From the NCBI GenBank assembly GCA_016508695.1, contig VNKQ01000005.1:2170001-2234000 (forward strand): a DNA stretch of 64,000 bases, written 5' to 3'. The position numbers and the translations under genes are program-made. The stretch is from Hyphodiscus hymeniophilus. Taxonomy: Eukaryota > Ascomycota > Leotiomycetes > Helotiales > Hyphodiscaceae. This document shows positions 46,004 through 57,784 of this stretch, one piece after another. Position 1 is the stretch's first letter. Every line of letters begins with the position of its first letter. Below the pieces are notes generated by a model. It was not told the DNA's origin, searched no databases, and saw nothing but the letters and a program-made list of their open reading frames with translations.

Positions 46004-49000
46004 TCATCCAGCATCCCAACCCTCAACCTCCCTCTCCCAGTCTTCCACGGCCTCTGCCGGTGTTTCTTTCTTCTTCCTCAGTACACTCTTACTCCCCAGC
46101 ACGGTGAACGAGCTCTTCGCACCAACGCTGGCTTGAGGAAGCGTCCTCGAAGCAGCGGCACCCTTCGCAACTGTGCTCCAGCCACCTCCGGCATGGTCAT
46201 CTTCTCTTCGTACAACGTTCAGGCTACCGTCGACTGAGCATAGGGTTGCTGAAGAGGCAAGATCCAGCAGTTTAACCTTCTTTAAAACACCGGGCTTCAG
46301 ATTGACTAGAATAGCCTCTGGCTTCTGAAGCCATGAGCCCGAGGGCCGAGACTTGATAACGATATCGCCAGACGGGAGGAATGAGATTTCGAAGTCCAAA
46401 CCTGCCGTGGAGAATTCGGGAAGAAGGTCAGCGTGGAGTTCATCGATTGTAAGCCCAAATCTTGGATTTGAAAGTAGGAAAGCGTTGTAGGCCTCGCCAG
46501 AAGCCACCAATCCCTTTGATGGTGCGGGTTCCGAAACTACAGGTTTCGCTCTGATACATTGAGATAGCGTTTTCATCGGTGCCGAGACAAATCTTGGAGT
46601 CTTGAAGATAACAACATGGCGATGAGGCTCGGGATCTTGACTCTCAGAATCAAGGCCGAAGTCCTCGGCCAGCGTGTGGATAAATGCACGTTGGCTTGCT
46701 TGCATAGGCTTGAATCTCAGTCGCTTCTCCTTCTCGTCAGCAGCAAAAACTCGAAACTCCCGTTCGTATGTTTGACAGATCTTCTGGCTATTCTTGAACA
46801 TTTCAAGTGTCTCTGTAGAATAGGGTATGTGATCGTCCATGTGGGTAGCAGGATCAATGTTGAGAGCAGCTGCCAATTTGGCATTGCGTTGAAGTCTGAG
46901 GCATTCATCGTTGCAGTCTAGCATCTTCTTTGAATTTCCTTCCGATGTTTTGGATGCAAGGCACTTCACGGCTTGCTTCTGGTTTTGACATTCGCAAGTC
47001 ATGAACGTCTTGGCTTGGCAAGGGTTGGCTTCCTTGCAAGGATACGGAGCATGGCACGTATCGGAGCAGTTGTGGTCGCAGACAGTCTTCTTACGTCCGC
47101 AGAGTTGAGTGCATGGAGCAGTAGCATCCTCACACTGCCCGATTCTGTGGCAAGATTTTTGACAGAAATGGATACCACACCTTAACTTTTTACCACATGG
47201 AAGTCCACAACGGACTTCTGTAAACCAGCAAGGCTGATTCTTGAGGTTCTTTTTTCCACAAACACACGATTTCTCCATTAAGAACGGGCATTTTGGACAA
47301 GACTCGCTTTCACCATGACATTGATGTTTGACTTGAGGATGGCCACAAGTTCTGCGGCGAGCGCAATCAAAAGGGCATAGTGGAGGGAGAGTCCCGCAAG
47401 GTTGAGGTGGATGGAGAGTAGTGCGACCACAGGAACAGCTAATTTCTTCGAACACCGCTTCAAGGCAGCTACGACAAGGTCCTTTATGGCATAGTTCGGC
47501 ACAGAAGTGGTTACCACATTTTAGAGCTCTTCCACAGACCCTGAGGCAAATATGTTCGGCCTCGAAGTTCTCATCAACCGTTGCAGGACGGTGCTTCCGT
47601 TTAGCGGCTTGTCGTTCGCTGGCTTTCTTCTCTCCGGGGCAGCAACGCTCGCCGCACTCGTGTCTTCCGCAATTGAGAGTCGAACGGTCAACTCGGGAAC
47701 AACAAGGGGGCTCCTCCATCCCCTGATGACAGACGGACATTGACGTGGTCCGTCCACAACGACAGGTAATGTCGATTTTCTCTAGGCAGGGTCTGCAATT
47801 CCCAACGTGGCAAGTTTGGTGACAGAGATGACCACAGGACAGTAACTTGTCACATTTCTCTTGGCAGTGTGGGATCGGAGCAGAACAGGTCTCTCTAGCT
47901 TCGGGTAGCAGGATGGATAATGGGGTTTTGCCACATGGACAATCCGTGACGACGTCCGGAGAGAATGGGCAATGTGCTGGAGTAATATCTTGAACATGAC
48001 ATGTGCTTTCGCAGAAATGATCCGGATTACCACAATCGAATGGTCTTCGACATTCGGCACCACAATTGAAAGAGCCCATCCATATATCGTCCTCCAATTG
48101 ACTTTCGTGTTCGTCCTCGCGTTCGGAGCAAGGCATTGGCTTCTCAACTCGGCCGCAATAGCATCGTGATTCAATCATCACCTCACAGCTTCCGCACAGC
48201 CCCTCATGGCATCCTCGATCGCATGCGTGCTCTCCGCAAGGGAGTAAATCTCCACAAACTTGCCCGCAACTCCATCCATTGTCATAATTTGTATCCACGC
48301 ACCGTCTCGAGGATGTTTCCTTGCCACAGAAACATGACAAAGAGGGTCCCATATGGGAGCACGGCGGGCAAGGTCCAGCATGGCAGATCAGCTCACAGGG
48401 ATGTGGGCAACTGCCAGCTCTTGCCTTGGAACAGGTCTGCCCGCAAGAATGGGGTGGCAAGCCAGCAATTGACTTCGGATCTGCCTCCTTCTCACACCAA
48501 CATAGATAGTTGCTCGGAAGATCATCTTTTGGTAGATTGCAGCCGGGACATCTCCATTGTCTGGGCGGCGGTAACTCTCCGTTATCCACAGCCCGCTGGT
48601 GATGCGTCGAAACCTCATTCTGAGACCATTTCTTGACGCAGTGGAGATGTAACACAGACCAACAAGTCTTGCAACTCCAGACCTTCGAGTTGGGCAACAC
48701 CTCATTCATGCAGATCACACAATCATAGTTCCGATTCGTAATGTCTTCATGAATCCTGGTGCTTATGTCGGGAGCCTGCGATTTGGACATCCGACGAGGT
48801 CGCTGAGCTTGGGCGGGTCGAGCACGTTGTTGAAGAGGGCGGCCAGGGACGAATACAGGAGCATCCCCAGCAAGAGAACCGTCTGCAGAGTCTGGAGACG
48901 GATTGCCCATCGTGAGTTGTCCACCAAATGTTCGTCCATTCGCCATTGGCTGTGTCGGTGGTGCACCTCCCCTTCTGCCACCTCTGCCAAAGCCTCCACG

Positions 49001-49225
49001 TCTGTTATTCCGCCCTCTGTTCGAACTTTGGGGCATGGTTGGAGCGGATGGACCTGAAGGGATAGAGGCTGGCCGCAAGGCTAACGATGCATTGAGATCT
49101 TGTGGATTCCCAGTGGCGGTAGCTGTTGTCGACCCTACACCTCGATTCGCCCCTCTCCTTGGCCCTCGACGATTCCGAGGAGCTCTACTTGGGCCCGGAG
49201 GCGCCGGGGGTTCGGAAGTCGACAT
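46004..49225 (-). CDS. FAP1: NF-X1-type zinc-finger protein with RING-like and R3H-like regions (Fap1 family)
   Basis: One minus-strand exon of 1073 residues. The first 150 residues are Pro/Arg/Gly-rich (RNRRGPRRGANRG). A RING-CH-like finger follows near 165-215 (CVICMNEVLPNSKVW, HLHCVKKW). Then comes a long array of NF-X1 fingers between about 255 and 790, with repeats such as CGHLCHQTCHVGNCRPC and CGNHFCAELCHKGPC. An R3H-like nucleic-acid binding segment lies near 860-890 (QRAFIHTLAEDFGLD). The C-terminus ends with WEREVEGWDAG. This is the architecture of yeast Fap1 and animal NFX1; Fap1 binds the FKBP12 prolyl isomerase and confers rapamycin resistance, while NFX1 represses transcription and has E3 activity. 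Single-exon structure and intact frame indicate a functional gene. Confidence 0.95.
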   Translation of the reverse strand: MSTSEPPAPPGPSRAPRNRRGPRRGANRGVGSTTATATGNPQDLNASLALRPASIPSGPSAPTMPQSSNRGRNNRRGGFGRGGRRGGAPPTQPMANGRTFGGQLTMGNPSPDSADGSLAGDAPVFVPGRPLQQRARPAQAQRPRRMSKSQAPDISTRIHEDITNRNYDCVICMNEVLPNSKVWSCKTCWSVLHLHCVKKWSQNEVSTHHQRAVDNGELPPPRQWRCPGCNLPKDDLPSNYLCWCEKEADPKSIAGLPPHSCGQTCSKARAGSCPHPCELICHAGPCPPCSHMGPSLSCFCGKETSSRRCVDTNYDNGWSCGQVCGDLLPCGEHACDRGCHEGLCGSCEVMIESRCYCGRVEKPMPCSEREDEHESQLEDDIWMGSFNCGAECRRPFDCGNPDHFCESTCHVQDITPAHCPFSPDVVTDCPCGKTPLSILLPEARETCSAPIPHCQEKCDKLLSCGHLCHQTCHVGNCRPCLEKIDITCRCGRTTSMSVCHQGMEEPPCCSRVDRSTLNCGRHECGERCCPGEKKASERQAAKRKHRPATVDENFEAEHICLRVCGRALKCGNHFCAELCHKGPCRSCLEAVFEEISCSCGRTTLHPPQPCGTLPPLCPFDCARRRTCGHPQVKHQCHGESESCPKCPFLMEKSCVCGKKNLKNQPCWFTEVRCGLPCGKKLRCGIHFCQKSCHRIGQCEDATAPCTQLCGRKKTVCDHNCSDTCHAPYPCKEANPCQAKTFMTCECQNQKQAVKCLASKTSEGNSKKMLDCNDECLRLQRNAKLAAALNIDPATHMDDHIPYSTETLEMFKNSQKICQTYEREFRVFAADEKEKRLRFKPMQASQRAFIHTLAEDFGLDSESQDPEPHRHVVIFKTPRFVSAPMKTLSQCIRAKPVVSEPAPSKGLVASGEAYNAFLLSNPRFGLTIDELHADLLPEFSTAGLDFEISFLPSGDIVIKSRPSGSWLQKPEAILVNLKPGVLKKVKLLDLASSATLCSVDGSLNVVRREDDHAGGGWSTVAKGAAASRTLPQASVGAKSSFTVLGSKSVLRKKKETPAEAVEDWEREVEGWDAG

Positions 49226-50004
49226 GAGTGTGTCTGACGGGAGTAGTCCAGAGGCAGATTGAATATCCGTCTCTGCTTTTTTGAGAGTGATTTGTGCGGC
49301 AGGAGTACAGACCCGTTATGTGCCTGATTCGAAGGAAGCTAGTGTAATCGATATTATGCGATGATGCTCTTGGTAAAAGAAATGCGCCTGATAAATACGG
49401 CGTCTTCGTAGAAAAAGAAATCGTAGAGTCGTTGTATGTTTGAAAAGATTCAGGCACAAGGCTGAGTTTATGTTGTGGCAAAGAAGCCGGAGAGAAATTC
49501 CCAAGCTAAGACGCTTTTAGTCGATGCATTAGAAGACTCATGTTTGACTCATACAGTTGGATCATCGTGCATGGACTCAGCCTTTTCTCGGACTTTTGGA
49601 GTCGTGGATAAATGAGGAATACGAATTATCATTGGGGGTTCCAATCCAGAGAGAAGTAGTTGAAGTAGTGAAAAGTTCATTTTAGATGGCGTTTCAGCCT
49701 CGAGCGCGAGGCTACACCCGTCAAGGTAGGAATGAGGGAAGACATTGACGAATGACCAATCTCGGTCAAGAGATTAGTTTGTCTTCTATTTAAGAACTGA
49801 AAATATACAATGAATAATAGACAGCATCGGCAATAAACAAGGAATCTAAGGCCACTCCCGGCCAACGAACAACATTACCAACCGGATTCCAACCCAGCCT
49901 TAACCCATCCGGCTTGGTATCATCAAAGACATGCCTCAACAAGCGAACAACATCACAATCTCCTAACCAAGGAAATGGAACCTTTAACGCAAGAACACGG
50001 TCCC
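49226..50004. other. Promoter of the NF-X1 gene and 3' flank of the RGS gene
   Basis: About 780 bases between two codirectional minus-strand genes. Nothing beyond presumed promoter and 3' sequence was seen. Confidence 0.45.
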
Positions 50005-51463
50005 TCATATCGGCTTCCATATCGGCAGACTCAGAAACAGAATCTCCATAGCCGTAGCGAAGACGACACCACCAAACACACTCTGTGCGACAATCTTCCG
50101 TTGCAGATACCTCAGATTATCGTCCTTAACTTTCAACTTGCGATCGAAAATCATTAGTCTCCCGAAGAAAGTTCTCAGCACATTCTTCTTCGCAACTAAT
50201 CCGTCGCCACCCGCATCGTCGAACTTCTCCCACGGCAAAGGCTGTCGCCTGCTAAATAGCAAGAGAAAGAAGCACGAGCCGCGAAGACCAGAAAGGACAA
50301 GTCCGACCCCGATGGACCACATAGGCCAAGCTGCGAGTCCACGCCAGCGGGAGGCACGGTGCTCGGCGGGAGAGGCGAAGGCAAGGAGGAGCATAGTGAG
50401 GAAGCCGGCGATGGTAAGGACTATGCCGAGAGAGGTGGCCATGCAGACAGTTTCAAAAGTACCGTTTGAGACGCCGAGACGAATGAAGTTCCTATGCGAG
50501 CAGGATTTTAGCAGAATGTAGCAGTGGTCTGAAATTGCTGCGAGGTGGTTGGCAGATGTGGAGCTTTGGAGGGCGGAGAGCGCCTTGTCTCGCATGGAGG
50601 AGGGGATATTTAGCTCCTTGGGAGATCCAGGTAAAAGGAAGAGAACCGTGATGGCGTCAAGTTCCGCGCGACGGGCGTCACGAAGCTCGATTGAGGATGC
50701 TGACGACGTGAGGTCGGCGGTTGACTGAGCTTCTGGTGACCGGAACTTGTCTGCAATGGCAGTGAGCTTGGAAGCTTTGCTCTTGGATGGCGCGAGACAA
50801 CCACACATAGGATTTACGAGGTCGGCGATTTGGGCATAGATCTGGTCGGTGTTCACTGTGGTTTGTCAGAGAGAAGATCGCCGTGAGCGTCGGCAAAGTT
50901 ACCGTGGTCCTCTAGGTCAAAATCATCATGAATCTCCGCCACCGTCGTCGTTTCGCCAATTGACTTCATATCAACCTTAGACATATCGCTCTCGGAGCTA
51001 TATTCGGATGCATGCTCTTGGACAAAACTCCTGTCTCGTTGGACGTCCGACAGAGACGTCAGGCGGCCTGCTTCGAAGTTCTTGAACCTTGGAAGGATCA
51101 GTATTGTACTCTCGTGGTTCAGTGAAGGTCCTACGTACCAGACATAGAACTCCAAGTTTTCCGGCGAGTGCTCAATATGTTTCAAGTACATATAGAAGTC
51201 ATACAAAGACATGGGACTACCTGTGCATTGGAATCAGCAGCTTTCATTCATATCAATAGGGAGAGTAATAACATACATGGCTGATTCTTTAGGATCTTTT
51301 CGAGGGTAAGCTTCGAGGGGACGTCCGTACTCCTCCTGCTCTCGTCACTGTTCCGTCGAGGACTTGAAGAACGTTTGGCGGCGAGGGTAGCTGAGAACTC
51401 GTTGATGTCGACATAAGAAGGTTTCTTATACCATTGCATCCATGAAGGAAATTGAAGAGGCAT
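50005..51463 (-). CDS. RGS-domain protein with C-terminal membrane segments
   Basis: Minus-strand exons 51463-51277, 51220-51139, 51087-50903 and 50855-50005 give 434 residues; introns are 56, 51 and 47 nt. The start at 51463 (MPLQFPSWMQWYKK) is preferred to an in-frame ATG 25 codons upstream. The RGS fold begins near residue 50 (TLEKILKNQPCSPMSLYDFYMY); intron 2 removal restores NLEFYVWFKNFEA. A charged insert of about 90 residues follows, then the second RGS half (PSSMRDKALSAL, HCYILLKSCSHRNFIRL). Three or four membrane segments occupy the C-terminus (IVLTIAGFLTMLLLAFA, MWSIGVGLVLSGLRG, VVFATAMEILFLSLP). RGS proteins speed GTP hydrolysis on G-alpha subunits; here the membrane part would hold it near receptors. 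Which G-alpha it acts on is unknown. Confidence 0.88.
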
Positions 51464-52865
51464 CTTGAAGAAGCTGCACCTTGGAATTCCAAAATGTGAC
51501 AAGAACACAGGCTCAAAGACAATAATCAGCCAGACCAAGCCTCCGAGGGGATGACACGGTACTTATGATGGACCTCCTCCAAGGACCACCCCGATACCAC
51601 AATTTTGGTCACACATAATCGTTCGGCCTGTAGATCCAACCCACCACCCAATTCCCTCCGGTACTCGGGTGGTGAGACATATCACAAACCATATGCTGGG
51701 ATCGCCACGGTCCAACTTCCAAGCCGCGGTCCCCCACAGAGCCACGCTAGAGCTGATATTGATATTGAGCATTAGCGTCAGGGGAGGGAGTACCTACCTC
51801 GCCAGCCACACGGGCCACATCTGCCAATCGCACTCGTCGATAGGCGGGAAACCGCTAATCTGCCAGCCGGGTCAGGGCTTCGATTCGTGATTGCCATGCG
51901 ACTGGAAGCCAACCATTAGAGCAATGTCCAACGAAAGAAAAGCCATAAACACGCCATCAAAGTCAATATCCGAACTGAGGGATCTTTACACGAGATCGGT
52001 CGATCACTTGAATTGAAATGGAGGGCGCCTTTTAATAGGTGCACGAGATCTGATCTATTGTCTTGACTCTCGAGTAATTGAGCTCGCGCTCGGCCTTTGT
52101 GGGGTATCGCACTGACCTGTTTGTCCTCCGTGAAGTCTCAGTCCCGGAGTACAGAATATGAGAGATCTGGTGGAGGCAGATTAACAGGCCACTTTCGTCA
52201 ATGTGGCTTTGCCATAGGCGTGAGGTGGTGGGTCAAGGAATGCTCACGACGGATGGCGCATGGCAACAGAGCTGAATGATTAATCGTTTCCGTGAATGCG
52301 ACATGGCATCTTCGGACGACTTGATTTGGAAGGGCAGGTGGGAAGCCTTTTGACTGCCATAGAACTTTCGCACAGCCAGCTCGGTAATGTGGCTGCACAT
52401 CTTTGAAAACGGCACATTCGAGGCCAATCCCATGGAGAATCGATTGTTTTGACTGCGGTGTACGAACAGGAGGGGTGATCTTCTTGGGAGAGTACAGTGG
52501 GGACTGCCTCATTGATGATTGAAGTAACTTGCAGGACTCTCGCCCCACTTGAGGAATGTAGCTAAGCGTGTTTATTAGGTGTATGCTTGTCACACGATTG
52601 ATATGTCAGTTCAAAAATAGGTGGTTTTGCATGAGTTAAAGCGCAAGCTTTGGACCACTCGATCGTTCACGATGCTCGGTGTGAAGCACGAAGAGATACC
52701 TCGAGGAGAGAGGTGGGCTTAGCCACCAGACAAAGGCTTGATTCCTGATATTAGAATGCCCCAGTGCCCAGCCAGGAACAGACAATCAGACAATGCAACA
52801 ATGCAATAGTACAACAACATGCAAATGCGAACCCCCAAAAGCAGCCCAACGTATGATATGGTATC
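51464..52865. other. Promoter of the RGS gene and 3' flank of the LYAR-type gene
   Basis: About 1.4 kb. A 131-codon minus-strand frame (52198-52593) has no motif or usable splice partner. Nothing else was seen. Confidence 0.45.
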
Positions 52866-54290
52866 TTATCCCAAGAATAAAACGATCTCGCCTCTCTCAT
52901 TCTTCTTCATCCTAAGACTCCTCCAGAGCTCCTTCTCCTCTTCACCTCTGCTAAGGCCGATGCCTGATGCTTCGCGCTCACGGTGATATCGCTTCAATGC
53001 CTTGTTCATGCTCACTCCTCTCTCGCTCTCTGGCCCCTTGTTTATCAAACTCAACAGTAACTCAGCTCCGGGTTGGAAGACTACAATTTGGTTTTGAGAA
53101 TCTTCTGATATGACTTCGCCATCCATAGGTTTGTACTCGAGCATTTTTTGGGCGGGGCGCTCGGATCGATCCCGATGTCTGCGATGTTTGCGTCGAGGTC
53201 GATCTTCCGAGTGTTCGCGAGATGAAGTTCGAGTACTGATCATAGACATAATGTTGTTGCTGATTGTATCAACACGACCACGTTTAGAATGTTTCGTCTT
53301 CTTCAATGGACTGGCGGGAGAGCCATCACCTGCATCACCACCTGAATAGTCGGGAGATGGTGGGAATACGGAAGGACGAGATAGGAGTCGGTTGAGACCA
53401 CCAGTCAATCCTGAATGTAGAACAGGAGGCGCATCAGTCATGACCTCGTCGCCTTCCCTGGGGGATATATCGCGTGTATCCACATGTAGACGTTTGCGCT
53501 TCTTGTCCTTCTTCTCCTCCCGACCCTGATCACGGTCCTTCCTTTCCTTCTTTCGTTCTCTCTCATCTTTTGGTGCTGGCGTCTGGTAAACAGATGCGGG
53601 GATTGGACCATTGCCATATTCAATAAGGTCCGAAACGCTTTCCACTGCATGCTCTTCGAACCGCACTCTGACAAGGTCTCGATCGTTGTTTTCTCTAGGG
53701 GTATCTTCAATCAAATTCATAGGCTCAGGAGGGCTAAGTTCTAGGCGGGAAGCATTTGGAGTCGCACTGTCCACGAGGAAATCGAAAACATTGACATCTT
53801 CCTGTTCCATTGTGAATCCAGGGACTGCTGACGGCGGAGAAGGTGCTTCGGGCAGAGGAGGATCGACGATGGTAATGTGCGAATTGTGCCCATAATCTTC
53901 ATATGAGTCCTCGACATAGGCTTTATGTGGAACGATGGCTTTCGAGTTGTTGCTCTTATTCTTCTTCTCCTTCTCAGGTCGATACAAGGCACCTTGGTAT
54001 TTCTGCGCTTCACTAATACAACTCTTGAAGCTTGTAAGCTTTTGCATACCATGTTGTACATGGGTTACCTACCGTGTGAGACCGGTACTCTGTACCTGGA
54101 AAGTGTACCATACAATCGAGACAGGTAAATGATGCGCCACGACATTGATTGCGGTGGGAATCAAGTTTCTTCTTGGTAAGGACGTCTCCACACCCCTAGA
54201 CAGCTGTCAGCATTCCCTTAGCAGATGGATTTCGGTATCGGCGGTCATTGGCGCGTAGAGTAAACATACCTCGCACGAGAAAGATACCAT
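52866..54290 (-). CDS. LYAR-type C2HC zinc-finger protein
   Basis: Minus-strand exons 54290-54270, 54195-54073 and 54023-52866 give 433 residues; introns are 74 and 49 nt. The first exon holds only seven codons (MVSFSCE) and splits the first finger, which becomes CEGCGDVL...HRNQC when joined; the second finger is CLDC...HTSC across intron 2. Paired fingers of this kind define LYAR, a nucleolar growth protein that in animals and yeasts is linked to rRNA processing. The remainder is acidic, then strongly basic (KERKDRDQGREEKKDKKRKR), with a conserved C-terminal part (GAELLLSLINKG, ELWRSLRMKKNERGEIVLF). Nucleolar location is likely. The gene is divergent from the Bem46-like gene. Confidence 0.88.
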
Positions 54291-55250
54291 GTTGAATTTT
54301 CTTCCGATGGCGATTTGTGGAGTTTGATTGTGACTCAACGTACAGTTGCCACGTCGTGAGATTCGACGATAATCGAGGCGATGATATAGCAGTCGCGGGG
54401 ATGTGGGTTATAGGAAGAACAGGAGTAAGGGGCGGCGTCGAAGTGTAGGATAATGTTCCAAATCATCCGTTTTGGGAGGGTTTATTTCTGGCTCCAAGGA
54501 TGTGCGCGGGTGTGTCTGCGGGATTACTGCAGGTTCGCGTTTGGTCGGATTGTGCATGAAAAGCGATCAGCAGCGCAGATGTTTGGCTGGATGGATATGC
54601 GGCTTTTCCCTGTTGTTGGTGGGATGAGATGATAACTTGATAAGGGGGCTGCGCGCTTGGGATGGCCAGTAGATGTTGTTCGCCTGATGGCTGAGGCCGA
54701 GGAAGGATTGAAATTAGCATGCAGTTGGGGCTACTTTCTGCTTGCCCTGACCGAAAATCGACCAACAACCTCCCCCATGGGATCGTTTGACGGTGGTTAT
54801 TGGATTCTTGGTGATACAGAGCAGCGCATCATCTTGAACACTGCCGACTGGTCCAAGACCGAAGTCTTTGGAGGGTGTCACGACCATTGCACACTTTATT
54901 CCCGGCGAACCCCCCTATTTGCACCTTTTGGACGCCTCCCAAGCCACCGTTACCATTGGTTCATGACTTTTTGGCGCATGATATTGAAACACCACAGCAG
55001 GACAGGAGTCGAGCTCAGATCACCACTTCATGCGCCATCATTCTTCCATACTCGAGTCCTAGGATCACCATTCAAGGAGTACTCGGGTTCGCCTACTCTC
55101 GCATTTCATGACGAGTGATGTACATCTAAGACAGCTACCTAGGTACCTTTGTTGTCAGCCTACACTGCTTCCACTCACACTGTTGAGCCACGAGACTTCA
55201 TCACAAGGCAACCAGACGCACCACTTCCCTTATCTTGACTCTCCCCCACC
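54291..55250. other. Divergent promoter region
   Basis: 960 bases between the LYAR-type and Bem46-like genes. A 153-codon plus-strand frame (54657-55118) overlaps likely promoter sequence and has no motif. Nothing else was seen. Confidence 0.45.
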
Positions 55251-56548
55251 ATGTCTCCCCAAGAATCCTCTACGACGTACCTGGAGCAGATGACCGACTT
55301 GTTTACGACGGTGGCGAGTTACATGCGCATGCCAGTTCTGATCTCCTCGGTACACCCTCCTTACTCTGCTTCCAAATCTTGATTGTCCGATCTACCTACC
55401 TCCCATGTCCTTGTGCTTACACTGGAGGCAGTCGATTGCTGCTCTTCTGAGCTCCTTGTTATACTTCAAGCAGAAGTATGTGCCCCCCCCATCCATACCG
55501 TACGTTCTAGAGCTAACGAACGAATAGAGCTCTCATCTACCCCTCCCATGTTCCCAATCTTTCCCGCACCAATGTTCCCAAACCCTCCCAGTTCGGCCTT
55601 ACCGATTTTGAAGAGCTTATGATCCCCACGCCAGATGGAGAGAAGCTATCTGCCTTCTATATCCGAGCTCCGCAGACCATTCGACGTAAGAACGTTACTG
55701 TCCTAATGTTCCATGGAAATGCGGGCAATATCGGCCATCGAGTACCCATTGCGAGGATGTTGGTGAACAACATGGGATGTTCGGTGTTTATGCTTGAATA
55801 TAGGGGATATGGACTGTCGACTGGTAGTCCAGATGAGCATGGAATCATGATCGATGCCCAAACTGCATACGATTATATAAGGAAGCGAGCAGAGACGAGA
55901 GAAAATGATATCGTGATCTTTGGACAGAGCTTAGGAGGAGCTGTTTCGGTGCAACTTGTGGCTAGGAACCAGAATGACAAGAAGTTGGTTGGACTGGTAC
56001 TGGAAAACACTTTCTTGAGTATGAGAAAGCTGATCCCATCGTAGGTTTTTCGGCGCCTTATCATATGTTACTTTGCTGACAACAGAAGGATCATCCCACC
56101 AGCACGGTATCTTACATTGCTCTGCCATCAAGTCTGGGCATCCGATACCTTCCTCCCGTCAATCACTGAGGTCCCGATTTTGTTCCTCTCCGGTCTACAA
56201 GATGAGATTGTTCCGTAAGTCTTCTCCTGTTTTGCTTCTACTATCATGAATGATGACCCAATATTCCATCCACAAAATATGAGTCCCTTCTGGGACCGGA
56301 TTACAACGACCTTAGAATCTAGTCTGACGACAACTTTATTCAATCACTATCAATGCTTTTAGCCTCTTCAGATTGCTGACAGACATTGTAGACCGAGCCA
56401 CATGCGCCGCCTCTTTGAAATCTGTCAAACTCCCACGAAAATATGGAAGCCGTTGCCTGGTGGTGATCACAACTCGAGTGTTTTAGAGACCGGATATTTC
56501 GAGGCCATTGCAGACTTTGTGTCGAATTTGGACACCAAGACAGGATAG
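55251..56548 (+). CDS. bem46: Bem46-like alpha/beta hydrolase (ABHD13 family)
   Basis: Five exons, 55251-55349, 55432-55475, 55528-56040, 56086-56214 and 56392-56548, give 313 residues. Introns are 82, 52, 45 and 177 nt; the second exon is only 44 nt. A membrane anchor (SIAALLSSLLYF) near residue 35 precedes the hydrolase fold. Motifs are MFHGNAGN for the oxyanion region, GQSLGG with the nucleophile serine, LQDEIVPPSHM with the catalytic aspartate, and GGDHNSS with the catalytic histidine. Bem46 proteins are conserved from fungi to animals; in Neurospora the protein is at the ER and plasma membrane and affects polar growth of ascospore germ tubes. The substrate is not known. All catalytic residues are present and the frame is intact. 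Confidence 0.93.
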
Positions 56549-57784
56549 GCGACTTTCCCATCCCTGACACTGGTTCGTAACACGAAGTCAGAGAAGCATA
56601 TTGCATGATTGAAAGAAAAGCTGGAATTTGGGCATTTGGCGTGGAGTCTGGCGCATATCATGACATGGCTTGAATTTCATAGCTGCATTGAATTGGAGTT
56701 GCATGGTTAATTGGATCGTTTCTTTGCGCTGTCTGATACCAGATGCTGGACGATTTTGTAGCGAGCCTGGTTGGATGCCTGGCATACTTGTTAGACTAAT
56801 TTGCTGCAGCTCTCTTGTACGATTATACCCTATTGATTGATTGGAGCCTGAAGAATAGAGGACGTTGGGATATTGTTTTGAACAGTCATAATTGCCATCG
56901 GCGTACCATATCCATGCAGATCTTATTCCCCTCCTCCCGTCAATCAATCCAGTCATCTTATATCTGAAGTTATCCTTTCCTCTTCCTTTTTTTCTTCTCG
57001 GTCTCAATTGCTTTCTCCCAAATCCAGATCTATCCATCCTGTTTCCAAAACTCCGAAGTTCCCAAGTTGCCCAAATCTTTACCACATGCTCCGATGCGAT
57101 CTAGGATTCCTGGCTCCTGCTTCCCACCCAAAAGAGTTTCTCCTGGTCTTTCTGTGTACTGCCAGTTTGTATGAGATAGAAAGGCGAAACTCAAGATTGA
57201 GTTTGAAATTAAGGCTTTCTCATACATGTAACACAGAATCAGTGATTTGGGTCTGTCTCGCAATGGAACTTGTGCTGCTATACTCAGGTTCCCGATCCGG
57301 CATAGAACTTTACAAGCTGTCCCAAAGAGGAAGCTTGCTGACACATAGGAAGCAAGACCACCACCAGGGGGTGCGATAGCTCACGGATCAGCCACAAAAA
57401 TCGACGACTTTCCGCAACACAACGACTCTTTTGAAATATTCAAAAACAATACCGGCTTATAGAGTTGAATGTAGCGAACAAATTCGTCTCTTTGGATTTT
57501 TGATTTTTGGTGGCATTGAAAAGTTGCAAGACGTCTTGAAATTTGACTGATCCGTGAGCTATTGCAACCCCTGGTGCACCACCAAGTCAACCAAAACTCG
57601 CATGGTAACTTCATACCAGAACAATCTACTGATCGAGTCTGCTGCTCGGGTCAATAATTAGCCATTGGTAACGAGCACATTAGCGACGTGTCACCTGGAA
57701 TCTCGTGAACACTGTCACACCGTGTTGACTTAGCTACTCGAATGAAATTGGCAATCCGCTAGCAATATATATGTACACCTCGAA
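56549..57784. other. Intergenic region holding a foldback element
   Basis: About 1.2 kb between the Bem46-like and 2EXR genes. Apart from the 215-base foldback element it contains no supported gene. The last 200 bases are presumed promoter of the 2EXR gene. Confidence 0.45.
57362..57576. mobile_element. MITE-like foldback element with 30-bp terminal inverted repeats
   Basis: Bases 57362-57391 and 57547-57576 are inverted repeats matching at 28 of 30 positions (ends CACCAGGGG... and ...CCCCTGGTG). The 155-base interior is A/T-rich, has no coding frame and shows weak further pairing next to the repeats. Size, long inverted ends and lack of coding fit a non-autonomous DNA element. A target-site duplication is not clear; only CAC/ACCAC-like bases occur on both flanks, so the exact ends could shift. 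No second copy was noticed in the window. Confidence 0.55.

Noticed and set aside
54657..55118. 153-codon frame upstream of the Bem46-like gene
   Set aside because: Lies in the divergent promoter, no motif, and the hydrolase gene has a clear start at 55251.
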